In this document: one piece after another, positions 43,569-51,752 of the stretch
Layout of the letters: every line of letters begins with the position of its first letter
How positions within the stretch are numbered: position 1 is the first letter of the stretch
DNA from: Hydrogenophaga sp040372165
GTDB taxonomy: Bacteria; Pseudomonadota; Gammaproteobacteria; Burkholderiales; Burkholderiaceae_C
Direction: 5' to 3'
DNA length: 64,000 nt
NCBI RefSeq assembly: GCF_040372165.1
Contig: NZ_BAABWG010000003.1
Coordinates: 248,001 to 312,000 of the forward strand
The notes under the pieces: model-generated
Seen by the model: only the letters and a program-made list of their open reading frames with translations
The model's database searches: none
Told to the model about the DNA's origin: nothing
Position numbers and translations under genes: made by a program

Positions 43569-44390
43569 TCAGGCTTTGTTCTTGAAAGGGTCAGCCCGCA
43601 CGAACGCACCACCCTGGTAGACAGCGGTAGGTTCGTTCACGTCGGGCGTGGCCGTGCGCTCGAACACGGCATCCCGGAACACATCAGCGCTGTCTTCGGG
43701 CACATAGCCGATGTGGCGCGCACGGCTGTTGTCCCACCAGGTCACCGCGTTGTCCGACATGCCAAACACGATGCTGTGCCCCAGCACCGGCGTCGACAGG
43801 CAGGCACTGATCAGGCGATGCAGGTCGTCGTAGCTGAGCCAGGTGGCCAGCATGCGCCGATCGCGTGGCTCGGGGAAGGACGAGCCAATGCGCACGCAGG
43901 CCGTCTCGATGCCGTAGCGGTCAAAGTAGAAGCGCGAGAAGTCTTCGCCAAACGCCTTGCTCACGCCATAGAAGCTGTCGGGGCGTGGGGGGTGGTCGGC
44001 GGTGATGGTCTCGCTTTGCTTGTAGAAGCCCACCACATGGTTGGAGCTGGCAAACACCACGCGCTTGACGCCGTGCTGGCGTGCGGCCTCGTACAAGTGG
44101 TACAGGCCCAGAATGTTGGCTTGCATGATGGCCTCGAAGGGCGCCTCCACCGAAATGCCGCCCAGGTGGACGATGGCATCGCATCCGGCCACCGCCGCAT
44201 TCACCGCCGCCGCATCGGCCAGATCGGCCAGCATCACCTCTTCGCCCGCCTCGGCCTCGCCGACCCCCAACTTGTCAGACAACCTAAGCACATCGCAATT
44301 GGCTTTGAGCCGGGGACGAAGTGCGGTGCCCAGGCCACCGGCGGCGCCCGTGAGCAGGATTTTTTGGTGTGTTTTGCGGATACTGACCAT
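43569..44390 (-). CDS. udh: Uronate dehydrogenase (NAD-dependent epimerase/dehydratase family)
   Basis: This 273-aa extended SDR has the NAD-binding TGAAGGLGTAL at residues 14-24, LADLAD, and the YxxxK pair Y141/K145 in SFYGVSKAFGE. It would oxidise galacturonate or glucuronate at C1 to the aldarolactone. It is the first gene of the operon. The start is uncertain: 44390 (MVSIRK) fits family length, while an in-frame ATG at 44417 adds nine residues; neither has a strong ribosome site. Confidence 0.88.
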   Translation of the reverse strand: MVSIRKTHQKILLTGAAGGLGTALRPRLKANCDVLRLSDKLGVGEAEAGEEVMLADLADAAAVNAAVAGCDAIVHLGGISVEAPFEAIMQANILGLYHLYEAARQHGVKRVVFASSNHVVGFYKQSETITADHPPRPDSFYGVSKAFGEDFSRFYFDRYGIETACVRIGSSFPEPRDRRMLATWLSYDDLHRLISACLSTPVLGHSIVFGMSDNAVTWWDNSRARHIGYVPEDSADVFRDAVFERTATPDVNEPTAVYQGGAFVRADPFKNKA

Positions 44391-44474
44391 GGTATTCGTC
44401 GCTTTTTGCGGATTCATTTGCACAGCACTCTCGAGCTTTGCTACAGTTGGCTTGTGCTTGAGACATCTGTCGTC

Positions 44475-44489
44475 AGTTGTCTGACAACT
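44475..44489. promoter_or_regulatory. Perfect palindromic operator for the FadR-type regulator
   Basis: AGTTGTC-T-GACAACT is a perfect 15-bp palindrome midway between the divergent udh operon and the GntR gene. Its core fits the TNGTNNNACNA pattern described for FadR/FCD regulators. Binding would control both directions. Confidence 0.75.
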
Positions 44490-44535
44490 AGGCGAGATTG
44501 TGGAAATCCATGGACTCGCTGTCAAGGAAAAATCG

Positions 44536-45321
44536 ATGGACCCAGTGAAAACCCTAGGATCTGACCCGGCCAAGAACGCCGCGGCTGCGCCAGTGCGTGC
44601 GCGCCGTCCGCGCGGGCTGGTGCCTGAAATCGTGGCATCGATCGAAGCCGACATCCGGGAGGGTCGGCTGCAACCCGGTCAGAAACTGCCCACCGAATCC
44701 GAGCTGGTCGCCCGCTTCGAGGTCAGCCGCACCGTGGTACGCGAAGCCATCTCGCGTTTGCAGGCATCGGGCCTGGTGGAGACGCGTCACGGCATCGGCA
44801 CTTTTGCCAAGGAAGCCACAGACCCCAGCCTGTTTCGCCTCACCGCAGCGGACTTGCCCACGGTGGACGATGTGGTGGCCTTGCTGGAGCTGCGCATCAG
44901 TCTGGAGACCGAGGCGGCCGGCCTGGCCGCCCAGCGAAGGGAAGAGAGTCACCTGCAGGCCATGGCCAAGGCCCTGGCCAGTTTTGAATCTGCACTGAAC
45001 GCCCAGTCGGATGCCATTCCGTCCGACTTCCAGTTCCACATGGAAGTGGCCATGGCCACCGGCAACCGCTACTTTGCCGATCTGATGAACCACCTGGGCA
45101 CCGTCATCATTCCGCGCACAAGGGTCAACACGCCCAACAGCGCGTCAGAAGGCCGTGACGCCTACCTGCGGCGCGTCCATGCCGAACACGAGAACATCTA
45201 TTCGGCCATCCGCGCGCACGATGCCGAAGGCGCCCGCGCTGCCATGCGCACCCACCTGTCCAACAGTCGCGAACGCCTGCGTCGCTCACAGGCCGTCAGC
45301 GCAGGAGAGATGACAGGCTGA
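44536..45321 (+). CDS. GntR family regulator, FadR subfamily
   Basis: This 261-aa protein has an N-terminal winged helix (LQPGQKLPTESELVARFEVS, then RTVVREAISRLQASGLVETR) and an all-helical FCD effector domain with LLELRISLETEAAGLAA and FHMEVAMATGNRYFADLM, including Asp/His residues that usually bind a metal. The start at 44536 has AAGGA 7 nt upstream. It is divergent from the uronate operon across a perfect palindrome and is probably its repressor, released by a uronate or aldarate. Confidence 0.93.
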   Translation: MDPVKTLGSDPAKNAAAAPVRARRPRGLVPEIVASIEADIREGRLQPGQKLPTESELVARFEVSRTVVREAISRLQASGLVETRHGIGTFAKEATDPSLFRLTAADLPTVDDVVALLELRISLETEAAGLAAQRREESHLQAMAKALASFESALNAQSDAIPSDFQFHMEVAMATGNRYFADLMNHLGTVIIPRTRVNTPNSASEGRDAYLRRVHAEHENIYSAIRAHDAEGARAAMRTHLSNSRERLRRSQAVSAGEMTG

Positions 45322-45352
45322 TCGGCCACTCGCCACTCGTCCGGCACCCGTT

Positions 45353-46555
45353 TCACGCCGTGCGACGCGCCAGAGCCGCCTCGTACAGACCCACACCCAG
45401 CGGAATCATCAACACCACGGCATTGATCAGCAGCACCGTCTCCCAGCCGCCATGGTCCCAGGCGTAGCCGCCGGTGGTGATGCCGACCGCGCCCCCCACG
45501 TAGTAGAACAACACGTAGAGCGCATTGCCCCGCCCACGGCTGGCCTTGAGACGGCTGTTGAGCGCGCCTGATGCAGAGGCGTGGATGGTGAAGAAGGCGG
45601 CACAGATGCCGAGCAGGGCCAACACCACCACCGGCAAACTGTGCACCAGCAAAGCCGCCAAGGACAAGCCGAGCAAAACCGATCCTGCCACCATGGTACG
45701 GCCACTGCCGAGCCGGTTGGACAACTTGCCCGCCAGCGGCCCCATCACGGCGCCCAGCACATAGACCAGGTAGAGCAAGGTGATGAGATCGGTGGAGGCC
45801 GAGATGGGCGGCTCGCTCAGGTGGAAGGGCAGGAAGTTGAAGATGCTGGAGAACACCCAGAACGCACCAAAGCCCACCAGACACATGCGCAGCGTGCTGA
45901 CCGATGCCAGCAGTTTGATGAAACCGTGCTCACCCTCCGGGTGTTGGGGGCGCACCCCCGCTCTGGGCAACCATCGCGCCGAAGCCAACACCGCGAGGAT
46001 GAGCAACACTGCCGCGCTGACGAAGGCATAGCGCCAGTGCAGCGGCGGGTGAATGAAGCCACCGAGCAAACGCCCTCCCAGGCCACCCACCACCGTGGCC
46101 GACACATAGGCGCCCATGGCCACGTTGACGCGCTCCATGGGCAAGTTGTTCGCCACGAAGGCCGCCACGCAAGTGGTGAGCGCCGGCATGAACAGGCCTT
46201 GCACAAAACGTGCGGCCACCAGCACAGAGAAGGTTTCAGTGACGGCGGCCAGCAACCCGGCCATGCCCACCATGGCCCCACCCATGACGATCAAGGGACG
46301 CAGCGCAAAACGATCGCTCATTCGGCCGAAGGGCAAATTGGCCAGCGCAATGCCGAGCACGGTGCCCGAGACGGTGAGCGAGGCCTTGGCCGCGTCCACG
46401 CCAAACTCCTCGGCCAGCACGGGCAGGACTGGCTGAGGGATGTAGATGTTGGTGAACGCCGCAGCCACCAGCGCAAAGATCAGCAGCTGGGTGATCAATG
46501 CACTGTTGCTGTTGTCGTCTGAGTCGGGGCCGCGGTCTGGATTGAGGGGAGGCAT
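45353..46555 (-). CDS. Major facilitator superfamily transporter
   Basis: This 400-aa protein has twelve predicted membrane helices. The MFS motif between helices 2 and 3 reads LPFGRMSDRFALRPLIV, and the second half has GKLSNRLGSGRTMVAGS. It resembles the YnfM/arabinose-type exporters; the substrate is unknown. The start at 46555 (MPPLNPDRG) has GGGGAGG nearby. It is convergent with the GntR gene and last in a run of minus-strand genes. Confidence 0.9.
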   Translation of the reverse strand: MPPLNPDRGPDSDDNSNSALITQLLIFALVAAAFTNIYIPQPVLPVLAEEFGVDAAKASLTVSGTVLGIALANLPFGRMSDRFALRPLIVMGGAMVGMAGLLAAVTETFSVLVAARFVQGLFMPALTTCVAAFVANNLPMERVNVAMGAYVSATVVGGLGGRLLGGFIHPPLHWRYAFVSAAVLLILAVLASARWLPRAGVRPQHPEGEHGFIKLLASVSTLRMCLVGFGAFWVFSSIFNFLPFHLSEPPISASTDLITLLYLVYVLGAVMGPLAGKLSNRLGSGRTMVAGSVLLGLSLAALLVHSLPVVVLALLGICAAFFTIHASASGALNSRLKASRGRGNALYVLFYYVGGAVGITTGGYAWDHGGWETVLLINAVVLMIPLGVGLYEAALARRTA

Positions 46556-46708
46556 GGGGTTGCCAGCGGATTGGGGGGCGCTCGGAAAGAACTCGGAAGT
46601 GGGGATTGTAGGATTCGACGCGGCAAATTCCACGCATCAAATAGCGCAATACCAGATATCGCACCAACACAACCGACACTCGCCACTTCCAACGTCAAAC
46701 GTCCAACT

Positions 46709-47395
46709 TCAAACCTGGCATCGGTACACAAACTCGCCCTCGCCATCCATGTGCTGGGCGATGTGGTACACGTCGCAGTTGCCCGGGTTGCGCTGGCGGT
46801 CAAACCATTCGTAGGGCAGGTGCAGCCACTGCATGATGAAGGCGCGCATGGTCACGCCGTGGCAGACGACGACGATGTGGTGCACGCCGTGGCGCTGGGC
46901 GTCTCGATGGAAGGTGCCGAAGGCCTGGTGCACGCGAATGGCCACATCAAAACGGCTTTCGCCCAGCGGCATGCGCGCCCAGAAACGGCCTTCGTGTTTT
47001 TCCGCCAGGTCGTAGTGGGCATGCTCCAGCGGGAACAGGCGCGGCAAGTCTTCGTCGGGCACACCGTCGAACAGGCCGAACTGCTGCTCGCACAGGTTGA
47101 TGTGTTCGCGCCTGTCCAGCTTGGCAAAGTGCGGCCGCATTGCCGCTTCAATGCCATCCGCGGTTTCGCGGGTGCGGCGGTAGGGGCTGGTCCACATGCG
47201 CACGTGCTCGCTCTGGTGTTCCTTGAGCAATTCGCACAGCGCTTCGCCGGCTGCGGTGGCTTGCTTGTGCCCGCGCGCTGACAGCGGCACGGCGTGGTCG
47301 GCCGTGGATTTGTAGATGGTGACGTCGAGGTTGGCGATGCTCTCGCCGTGGCGCACCAAGTAGATGTTGCGCAAGCCCTGATGTTTGCTGCTCAT
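46709..47395 (-). CDS. Histidine phosphatase family protein
   Basis: This 228-aa phosphoglycerate-mutase-like enzyme has the catalytic motif LVRHGES near residues 12-18, with the phosphohistidine in it, TSPYRRTRETADG for the second Arg, and VVCHGVTMRAFIMQWL near the C-terminus. The substrate is unknown. The start at 47395 (MSSKHQG) has AGGAGGAAAA upstream. It lies between the esterase and MFS genes in the same direction. Confidence 0.9.
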   Translation of the reverse strand: MSSKHQGLRNIYLVRHGESIANLDVTIYKSTADHAVPLSARGHKQATAAGEALCELLKEHQSEHVRMWTSPYRRTRETADGIEAAMRPHFAKLDRREHINLCEQQFGLFDGVPDEDLPRLFPLEHAHYDLAEKHEGRFWARMPLGESRFDVAIRVHQAFGTFHRDAQRHGVHHIVVVCHGVTMRAFIMQWLHLPYEWFDRQRNPGNCDVYHIAQHMDGEGEFVYRCQV

Positions 47396-47505
47396 GACAG
47401 TTTTCCTCCTTGCAGGTGAGGAGGCACCATCGCGCCGGATAGGCACGTGGCCCTCCGGCGCTGTTGTGTCATGAACAGCCTAACACGGCCGCCAGCGCAG
47501 ATAGC

Positions 47506-48255
47506 TCAATCGCGCCCTGCTGCAATGATCGCTTTGGCCAACGCTTCGGGCTGTGTGAACAAGGACTCGTGGCTTCCGGCGCACGCCACGTAGCGGAACA
47601 GGCCGAGGCGCTCGGAGAGGCGTGGGTGCCAGGGCAGGCTGTGGGGCATGGCTGTGTCTTCCACGCAGTTCACATACGACTTGCCAATTTCCAGCGCGGC
47701 CAGCGGTGCCTTGAGCGGCAGAGGGTCGACAAAGCAACGGTAAGGCTGTGGGTGCAGCACGTCGTAGGCCTTCTGCGCCAGCTCGCCGTCGGCATCGTTG
47801 ATAAAGGCTTCGCGCCAGATGGGGTAGGGCAGCACCACGGCACCGTTGTTGGCCTTGTTCATGGCGTCGAACAGCTCGCGGAAGTTCGGCGGCGTCATGT
47901 CGGCCAGGCATTCACCGGGGTTGGGCACGAAGGCGTTGACGTAGACCAGGCGGCGGATGCGCTCGGGCACGCGCTCGGCCGCGCCAGAGATCAGCATGCC
48001 GCCGTAGCTGTGGCCCATCAGGCGCACGTCTTTGAGGTCGTTCTTTTCCAGATAGGCCACCAAATCGTCGATGGCGTCTTGCAGTGAGAGCTTGGCGTAG
48101 TCGTCGCCAGGGCGGTTGCCGGCGAGGGTGGGGCAGTGCACGTCGTGGCCTTGCTCACGGATGATGCGCGCGGTGGGCTCCAGGGTTTCGCCGGTGTGCC
48201 AGGCGCCGTGAACGAGGACGTAGGTATCTTTGCTGCTGCTGTTGTTGTTGGCCAT
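47506..48255 (-). CDS. Alpha/beta hydrolase (SABP2/hydroxynitrile-lyase-like esterase)
   Basis: This 249-aa hydrolase has oxyanion-hole motif VLVHGAWH, nucleophile S83 in MGHSYGGM, and His in the C-terminal AGSHESLFTQPEALA. The layout, including VYVNAFVPNPGE, matches the group that contains plant methyl-salicylate esterase. Its place near a salicylate-hydroxylase-like gene pair makes an aromatic ester a reasonable substrate, but that is inference. An Asn/Ser-rich tag precedes the fold. Confidence 0.87.
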   Translation of the reverse strand: MANNNSSSKDTYVLVHGAWHTGETLEPTARIIREQGHDVHCPTLAGNRPGDDYAKLSLQDAIDDLVAYLEKNDLKDVRLMGHSYGGMLISGAAERVPERIRRLVYVNAFVPNPGECLADMTPPNFRELFDAMNKANNGAVVLPYPIWREAFINDADGELAQKAYDVLHPQPYRCFVDPLPLKAPLAALEIGKSYVNCVEDTAMPHSLPWHPRLSERLGLFRYVACAGSHESLFTQPEALAKAIIAAGRD

Positions 48256-48308
48256 GGGTGTTGTCTCCGAATGTTCGTGTGTTTGTGAACGCAATGCCAT
48301 GCAATCCA

Positions 48309-48328
48309 ATCCAATACCGGTAGCGATA
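48309..48328. promoter_or_regulatory. Direct repeat upstream of the esterase gene
   Basis: ATACCGGT occurs twice, separated by AGCG (12-bp period), about 55 bp upstream of the esterase start and downstream of the AraC gene. Direct repeats are typical targets of AraC-family dimers. Confidence 0.4.
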
Positions 48329-48447
48329 CCGGTGCAGCTGGGCGCATGGCCCAGCCGAACACCGATGGTGGCGTGCTCCTGCCAGGCCGAATGGCCGCTG
48401 CCTGCCAGACGCATGGACCTGGCGTGCCAAGCACCGAGCGCGCAGCT

Positions 48448-49479
48448 TCAGCGAGCGTCGCGGGCGCGGGCGGGCGTGACGCCGCTCCAGCGGCGATAAG
48501 CGCGGGTGAAGTGCGAAGCGTCCAGCAAGCCCACGCGGCGGCCTACCTCGGCCGTGGTCAGGCCATCGAAAGAGCGCGACTGCAACATGCGTTGGGCAGA
48601 GCGCAGGCGCTGGGCCATCAGTTCCGACGCGAACGTGCGTTCCTCGCTGGCCAGCGCGCGGTGCAGGCTGCGAACCGATACCCCCAATGACGCCGCCACA
48701 TCGCCCGCTGTGAGGCCTGGCTCGGCGAAGCGTTCATGCAAGCAAAGGTCGATGCGTTCGCGCAGGCTGCGTTGGGCGCCGGCTTCCCGCGCCGCATCAT
48801 CGCCAACCCGCGCGTTCTGGTTTGCGGCGCCAGCCCCCAAGGTGAGCGCCAGCAAGCCGCCCAGGTGATCCACCTGCACGCTGTCGGGCAAAGCGCCCAC
48901 GCCGTCTCCGAGCTTGCGCACATAGGCGCTGAGCACATGGCCCCAGCCTTCGCTGCCGTCGATGCGGCGCCCGAGCTGACACGATGCATCCGGCAGCCAG
49001 GTGTCCAGCCAGGCCGTGGGCAGCGCCAGAGAGAACACGTCCACCTCGTCCGGGAAATGCAGCTCGTAGCGGCGGCGGGAATCGATGAGCGTCAGGTCGC
49101 CCGGCAGCAGGCGCGCAGTGCCTGCACCGTGCTGGGTGATGACGGCGCTGGAGCGCGCTTCCTTGCACAGCAGGAAATAGAAGTCTTCGTGGCTGCGCGC
49201 AATGGCGCCCGGCGTGCGGTAGACCCGCTGGTTGCTGCCGCTCACGCGGTTGATGCGCAAATCACCCAGTGGCGTGGATTGCAAGCGGCCTTCAAAGCCG
49301 GGCCGGTCGGTGGTGTCCGCCTCCATCTCCAGAAAGCACTCGCAAATCGCACCCACCCAATAGTCAAAGCGCTGCGGTGCCTCGACCACATCGGTGGTCC
49401 AGACCTGTTGCCGCCCACCGCTTAAGGTAGACGACGAGAACGCGCTTCTGGAAGTGCTGGAACTGGAGGTTCTGGACAT
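48448..49479 (-). CDS. AraC family transcriptional regulator
   Basis: This 343-aa protein has an N-terminal FeaR/NahR-type AraC-binding-like domain (PGAIARSHEDFYFLLCKEA, LLPGDLTLIDSRRRYEL) and a C-terminal double helix-turn-helix with LTAGDVAASLGVSVRSLHRA and VGRRVGLLDASHFTRAYRRW. The N-terminus is Ser-rich and the exact start is uncertain; 49479 is used. It follows the ring-hydroxylase genes by 60 bp in the same direction. Confidence 0.9.
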   Translation of the reverse strand: MSRTSSSSTSRSAFSSSTLSGGRQQVWTTDVVEAPQRFDYWVGAICECFLEMEADTTDRPGFEGRLQSTPLGDLRINRVSGSNQRVYRTPGAIARSHEDFYFLLCKEARSSAVITQHGAGTARLLPGDLTLIDSRRRYELHFPDEVDVFSLALPTAWLDTWLPDASCQLGRRIDGSEGWGHVLSAYVRKLGDGVGALPDSVQVDHLGGLLALTLGAGAANQNARVGDDAAREAGAQRSLRERIDLCLHERFAEPGLTAGDVAASLGVSVRSLHRALASEERTFASELMAQRLRSAQRMLQSRSFDGLTTAEVGRRVGLLDASHFTRAYRRWSGVTPARARDAR

Positions 49480-49539
49480 GTGGCGAATCTTGCGGTCAGC
49501 GCGCCGGGGCGTCCATCCGGATCAGCCCCATGCCAGACA

Positions 49540-50076
49540 TCAGATCGGGTAGATGATCGAGTTCGGAATCATCTCGGTGTCGTAAATGCATTCCTTGCGG
49601 GCAAAGCGCAGGCCTTCGGGGGTGCGCACGATTTCGTCGATGTAGCGGCCCACGTTGAACACCGTGCTTTCCTGCGAAAGCTTGGTGCGGTAGACGGCGT
49701 AATTGGCTTCGCAACGCCAGCCCTCGGCCGTGACCTCGCGCACCACCGGCGTGCCCACCACATGGCGCTGGTAGTACGGGTCGTGGTACAGCGTCTCGCG
49801 GATGCCGTACACGCGGTCCTTGAGCATGCCCTTGCTGGTGAAGGACAGCGTGGCCAGCGGGAAGCCGCGCTCATAGTTTTCTCGCGGCTGCAGGCGGTAC
49901 ACGCATTGCTCGGTGAAGTACTCGGGCCAGCGGTCCCAATCGCCGCTGTCTACCGCATCGGCGTAGTCGGCATAAAGCTGGGTGATGGCGAACCAGTCGA
50001 CAAAGTCGATGTTGACGGGGGTGACCGGTGTGAGTGTGGACGCTTCTGATGCAATAGGGGCTGTCATGTCGTTCAT
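49540..50076 (-). CDS. nagH: Ring-hydroxylating oxygenase small subunit (NagH-like)
   Basis: This 178-aa SnoaL-like cone-fold subunit has ITQLYADYADAVDSGDWDRW, YRLQPRENYERGFPLATL, RDRVYGIRETLYHDPYYQRH and the ending YDTEMIPNSIIYPI. These closely recall the salicylate 5-hydroxylase small subunit of naphthalene degraders. The start at 50076 has AGGA 9 nt upstream; a longer frame overlaps the large-subunit stop by 8 nt (ATGACTGA). Substrate identity is inferred from the family. Confidence 0.85.
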   Translation of the reverse strand: MNDMTAPIASEASTLTPVTPVNIDFVDWFAITQLYADYADAVDSGDWDRWPEYFTEQCVYRLQPRENYERGFPLATLSFTSKGMLKDRVYGIRETLYHDPYYQRHVVGTPVVREVTAEGWRCEANYAVYRTKLSQESTVFNVGRYIDEIVRTPEGLRFARKECIYDTEMIPNSIIYPI

Positions 50077-50155
50077 GGCGGGCATTCCTGTGGGCTGTAT
50101 GGATCTGGAGAGCTTGGCGCTTGGCGCTTGGCTGGGCGTTGAGGCCGAACAAGCC

Positions 50156-51556
50156 TCAGTCATCCTTGTCCGCTTCCATCACCTCCCGCCAGTAGCGGTA
50201 CATGCCCCGGATCAGGGTTTCGGTCACCATGTGTTCGGTGTTCTCCACCTCCTTGCCGCCCAGCTCGGCCACGGCGCGGTGGAAGGGCTTGCTTTCAAAA
50301 CCTTCTTGCGAGAACTCGATCACCTCGCCATCGTCGGCCGATACAAAACCAGCCGGGCCGAACAGGTTGGCCTGCGTCAGGCGGCGGTTGGTCATTTCCT
50401 CGGTGTCGTCTTCATAGCCGAAGTGCGTCCAGACAAAATCGAAGCTGCCGTTGCCGTTGGGCTGGATGTGGCGGGTGGAGACGCTGTTGACTTGCTGCTG
50501 CAGGATCACGCTCGGAAAAATCGTGGTCATGACAGCTGTAGGCATGGGATTTGAAGCCCCCACGCTCGGCACTTCGTGTCTGTCGCTGCCCCCCGAGGGG
50601 GCGTCCGGCGCCTCGGGGCGGCCCTGCGCCGCCGGTGAGCCCTGCATAGCCCACCAGTCTTCCGGCACGATGTCCAGGAAGCTCGCATCGTTGAGCTTCA
50701 TCGACTGCTTGAAGCTCGTCACTTGCGACACTTCCGACACCTTGCCCGCATTGCCCCGCGTGCTGATCATCGCGGCATGGCGGTGCTTGTCGTCCATGCG
50801 CAGCTGGCTCTTGTTGTCGGCGCGCCAGAGGCCGAAGGTCACGAACCAGGTGTGCAGCAGGCCGGGGTGGTACGGGTCTTTGATGTTCTCCTGCATCAGC
50901 TTCCAGTTGCCCGGAATGCGCTGGCGGTTGTAGCCCAGGATGGTGAGCTTGCGGCCGTTGAACATGCGGTCGAAGTACTGCAGGATGGTCGGGCCCAGGT
51001 AGTCTTCAAACGGCTCCACGTTTTCGTCAAACGAGGCAAACACCACGCCGCCGCGCACGGCCACCTTGAGTTTGGTCAGGCCATGGTCGGCCATATTGAA
51101 ATCTTCCGGCATGCCGCCGTGCATCTGGCCGTCTTGCTTCACGCCGTTGCGGAAGGGCACGCCCACCAGGTCGCCGTTGAGCTTGTAGCCCCACTGGTGG
51201 TACGGGCAGACAAAGTTGCGCTTATTGCCATGGCGCTCGCGGCAGAAGCGCATGCCGCGGTGGGCGCACACGTTTTCCACCACGTTGATGCTGCCGTCGC
51301 GGTCGCGCACCATGATCACCGAACGCTCGCCCACCACCGTGCGCTTGAAATCGCCCGGCTTCGGCACTTCGGCCTCCAGGCCCACATAGCACCAGTGGCC
51401 TTTGTAGAAGAAGCGTTCCAGCTCCTTCTTGTGCAGTTCTTCGCTGGTGTAGGCGGCAAAGGGAATGCGGTGCGTGCCGCTGCCTTCGCCATCACCTTCC
51501 CATTCGGGTTCCTTGGGGAAGAAGTTGAGCGGCGCTTCGGGGCGTGGGGAATTCAT
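50156..51556 (-). CDS. nagG: Ring-hydroxylating oxygenase large subunit (NagG-like) with in-frame insertion
   Basis: This 466-aa Rieske oxygenase alpha subunit has Rieske ligands C97, H99, C117 and H120 (CAHRG and CPYHQW). The mononuclear iron site is ENIKDPYHPGLLH with D227, H230 and H235. The sequence strongly recalls NagG, the salicylate 5-hydroxylase large subunit that yields gentisate. Residues about 304-339, with QGRPEAPDAPSGGSD, form a low-complexity insertion inside the catalytic domain, encoded by a GC-rich palindromic repeat. No ferredoxin or reductase gene is adjacent, so electron-transfer partners must come from elsewhere. Confidence 0.9.
   Translation of the reverse strand: MNSPRPEAPLNFFPKEPEWEGDGEGSGTHRIPFAAYTSEELHKKELERFFYKGHWCYVGLEAEVPKPGDFKRTVVGERSVIMVRDRDGSINVVENVCAHRGMRFCRERHGNKRNFVCPYHQWGYKLNGDLVGVPFRNGVKQDGQMHGGMPEDFNMADHGLTKLKVAVRGGVVFASFDENVEPFEDYLGPTILQYFDRMFNGRKLTILGYNRQRIPGNWKLMQENIKDPYHPGLLHTWFVTFGLWRADNKSQLRMDDKHRHAAMISTRGNAGKVSEVSQVTSFKQSMKLNDASFLDIVPEDWWAMQGSPAAQGRPEAPDAPSGGSDRHEVPSVGASNPMPTAVMTTIFPSVILQQQVNSVSTRHIQPNGNGSFDFVWTHFGYEDDTEEMTNRRLTQANLFGPAGFVSADDGEVIEFSQEGFESKPFHRAVAELGGKEVENTEHMVTETLIRGMYRYWREVMEADKDD
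50560..50645. repeat. GC-rich palindromic repeat inside the nagG-like gene
   Basis: GCTGCCCCCCGAGGGGGCG followed by TCCGGCGCCTCGGGGCGGCC contains a CCCC/GGGG palindrome and a second GC-rich arm, like the copies at 41510-41570 and 12935-12990. It is in frame with the oxygenase and matches the low-complexity insertion in the protein. Confidence 0.65.
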
Positions 51557-51583
51557 GGGTCGTCTCCGGTGTTCGCTTTGTAT

Positions 51584-51600
51584 TCAGCATGCTCGGCTGA
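51584..51600. promoter_or_regulatory. LysR-type dyad between nagG-like gene and LysR gene
   Basis: TCAGC-N7-GCTGA is an interrupted dyad 28 bp upstream of the oxygenase start, within the divergent region. The surrounding ATTCA..CTGAT partly recalls the NahR box, though with different spacing. Confidence 0.4.
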
Positions 51601-51752
51601 TCTGATGCCCCGTATCCTGCGCCTCTGCCGCACATTCGGCAATAGAATGGATGGAATCATTGCCATCACGTCAACGTGATATTGGTGGCCCTAAACCAAT
51701 CCACCCATCGATCAATCGCCCAATCGATCCATCGGCTTCCCTCCCTCCGGAC

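Noticed and set aside
51700..51742. Short repeats of ATCGATC and CAATC before the LysR gene
   Set aside because: Irregular 7-12-bp units without spacers of constant size; not a CRISPR array and not clearly an operator.
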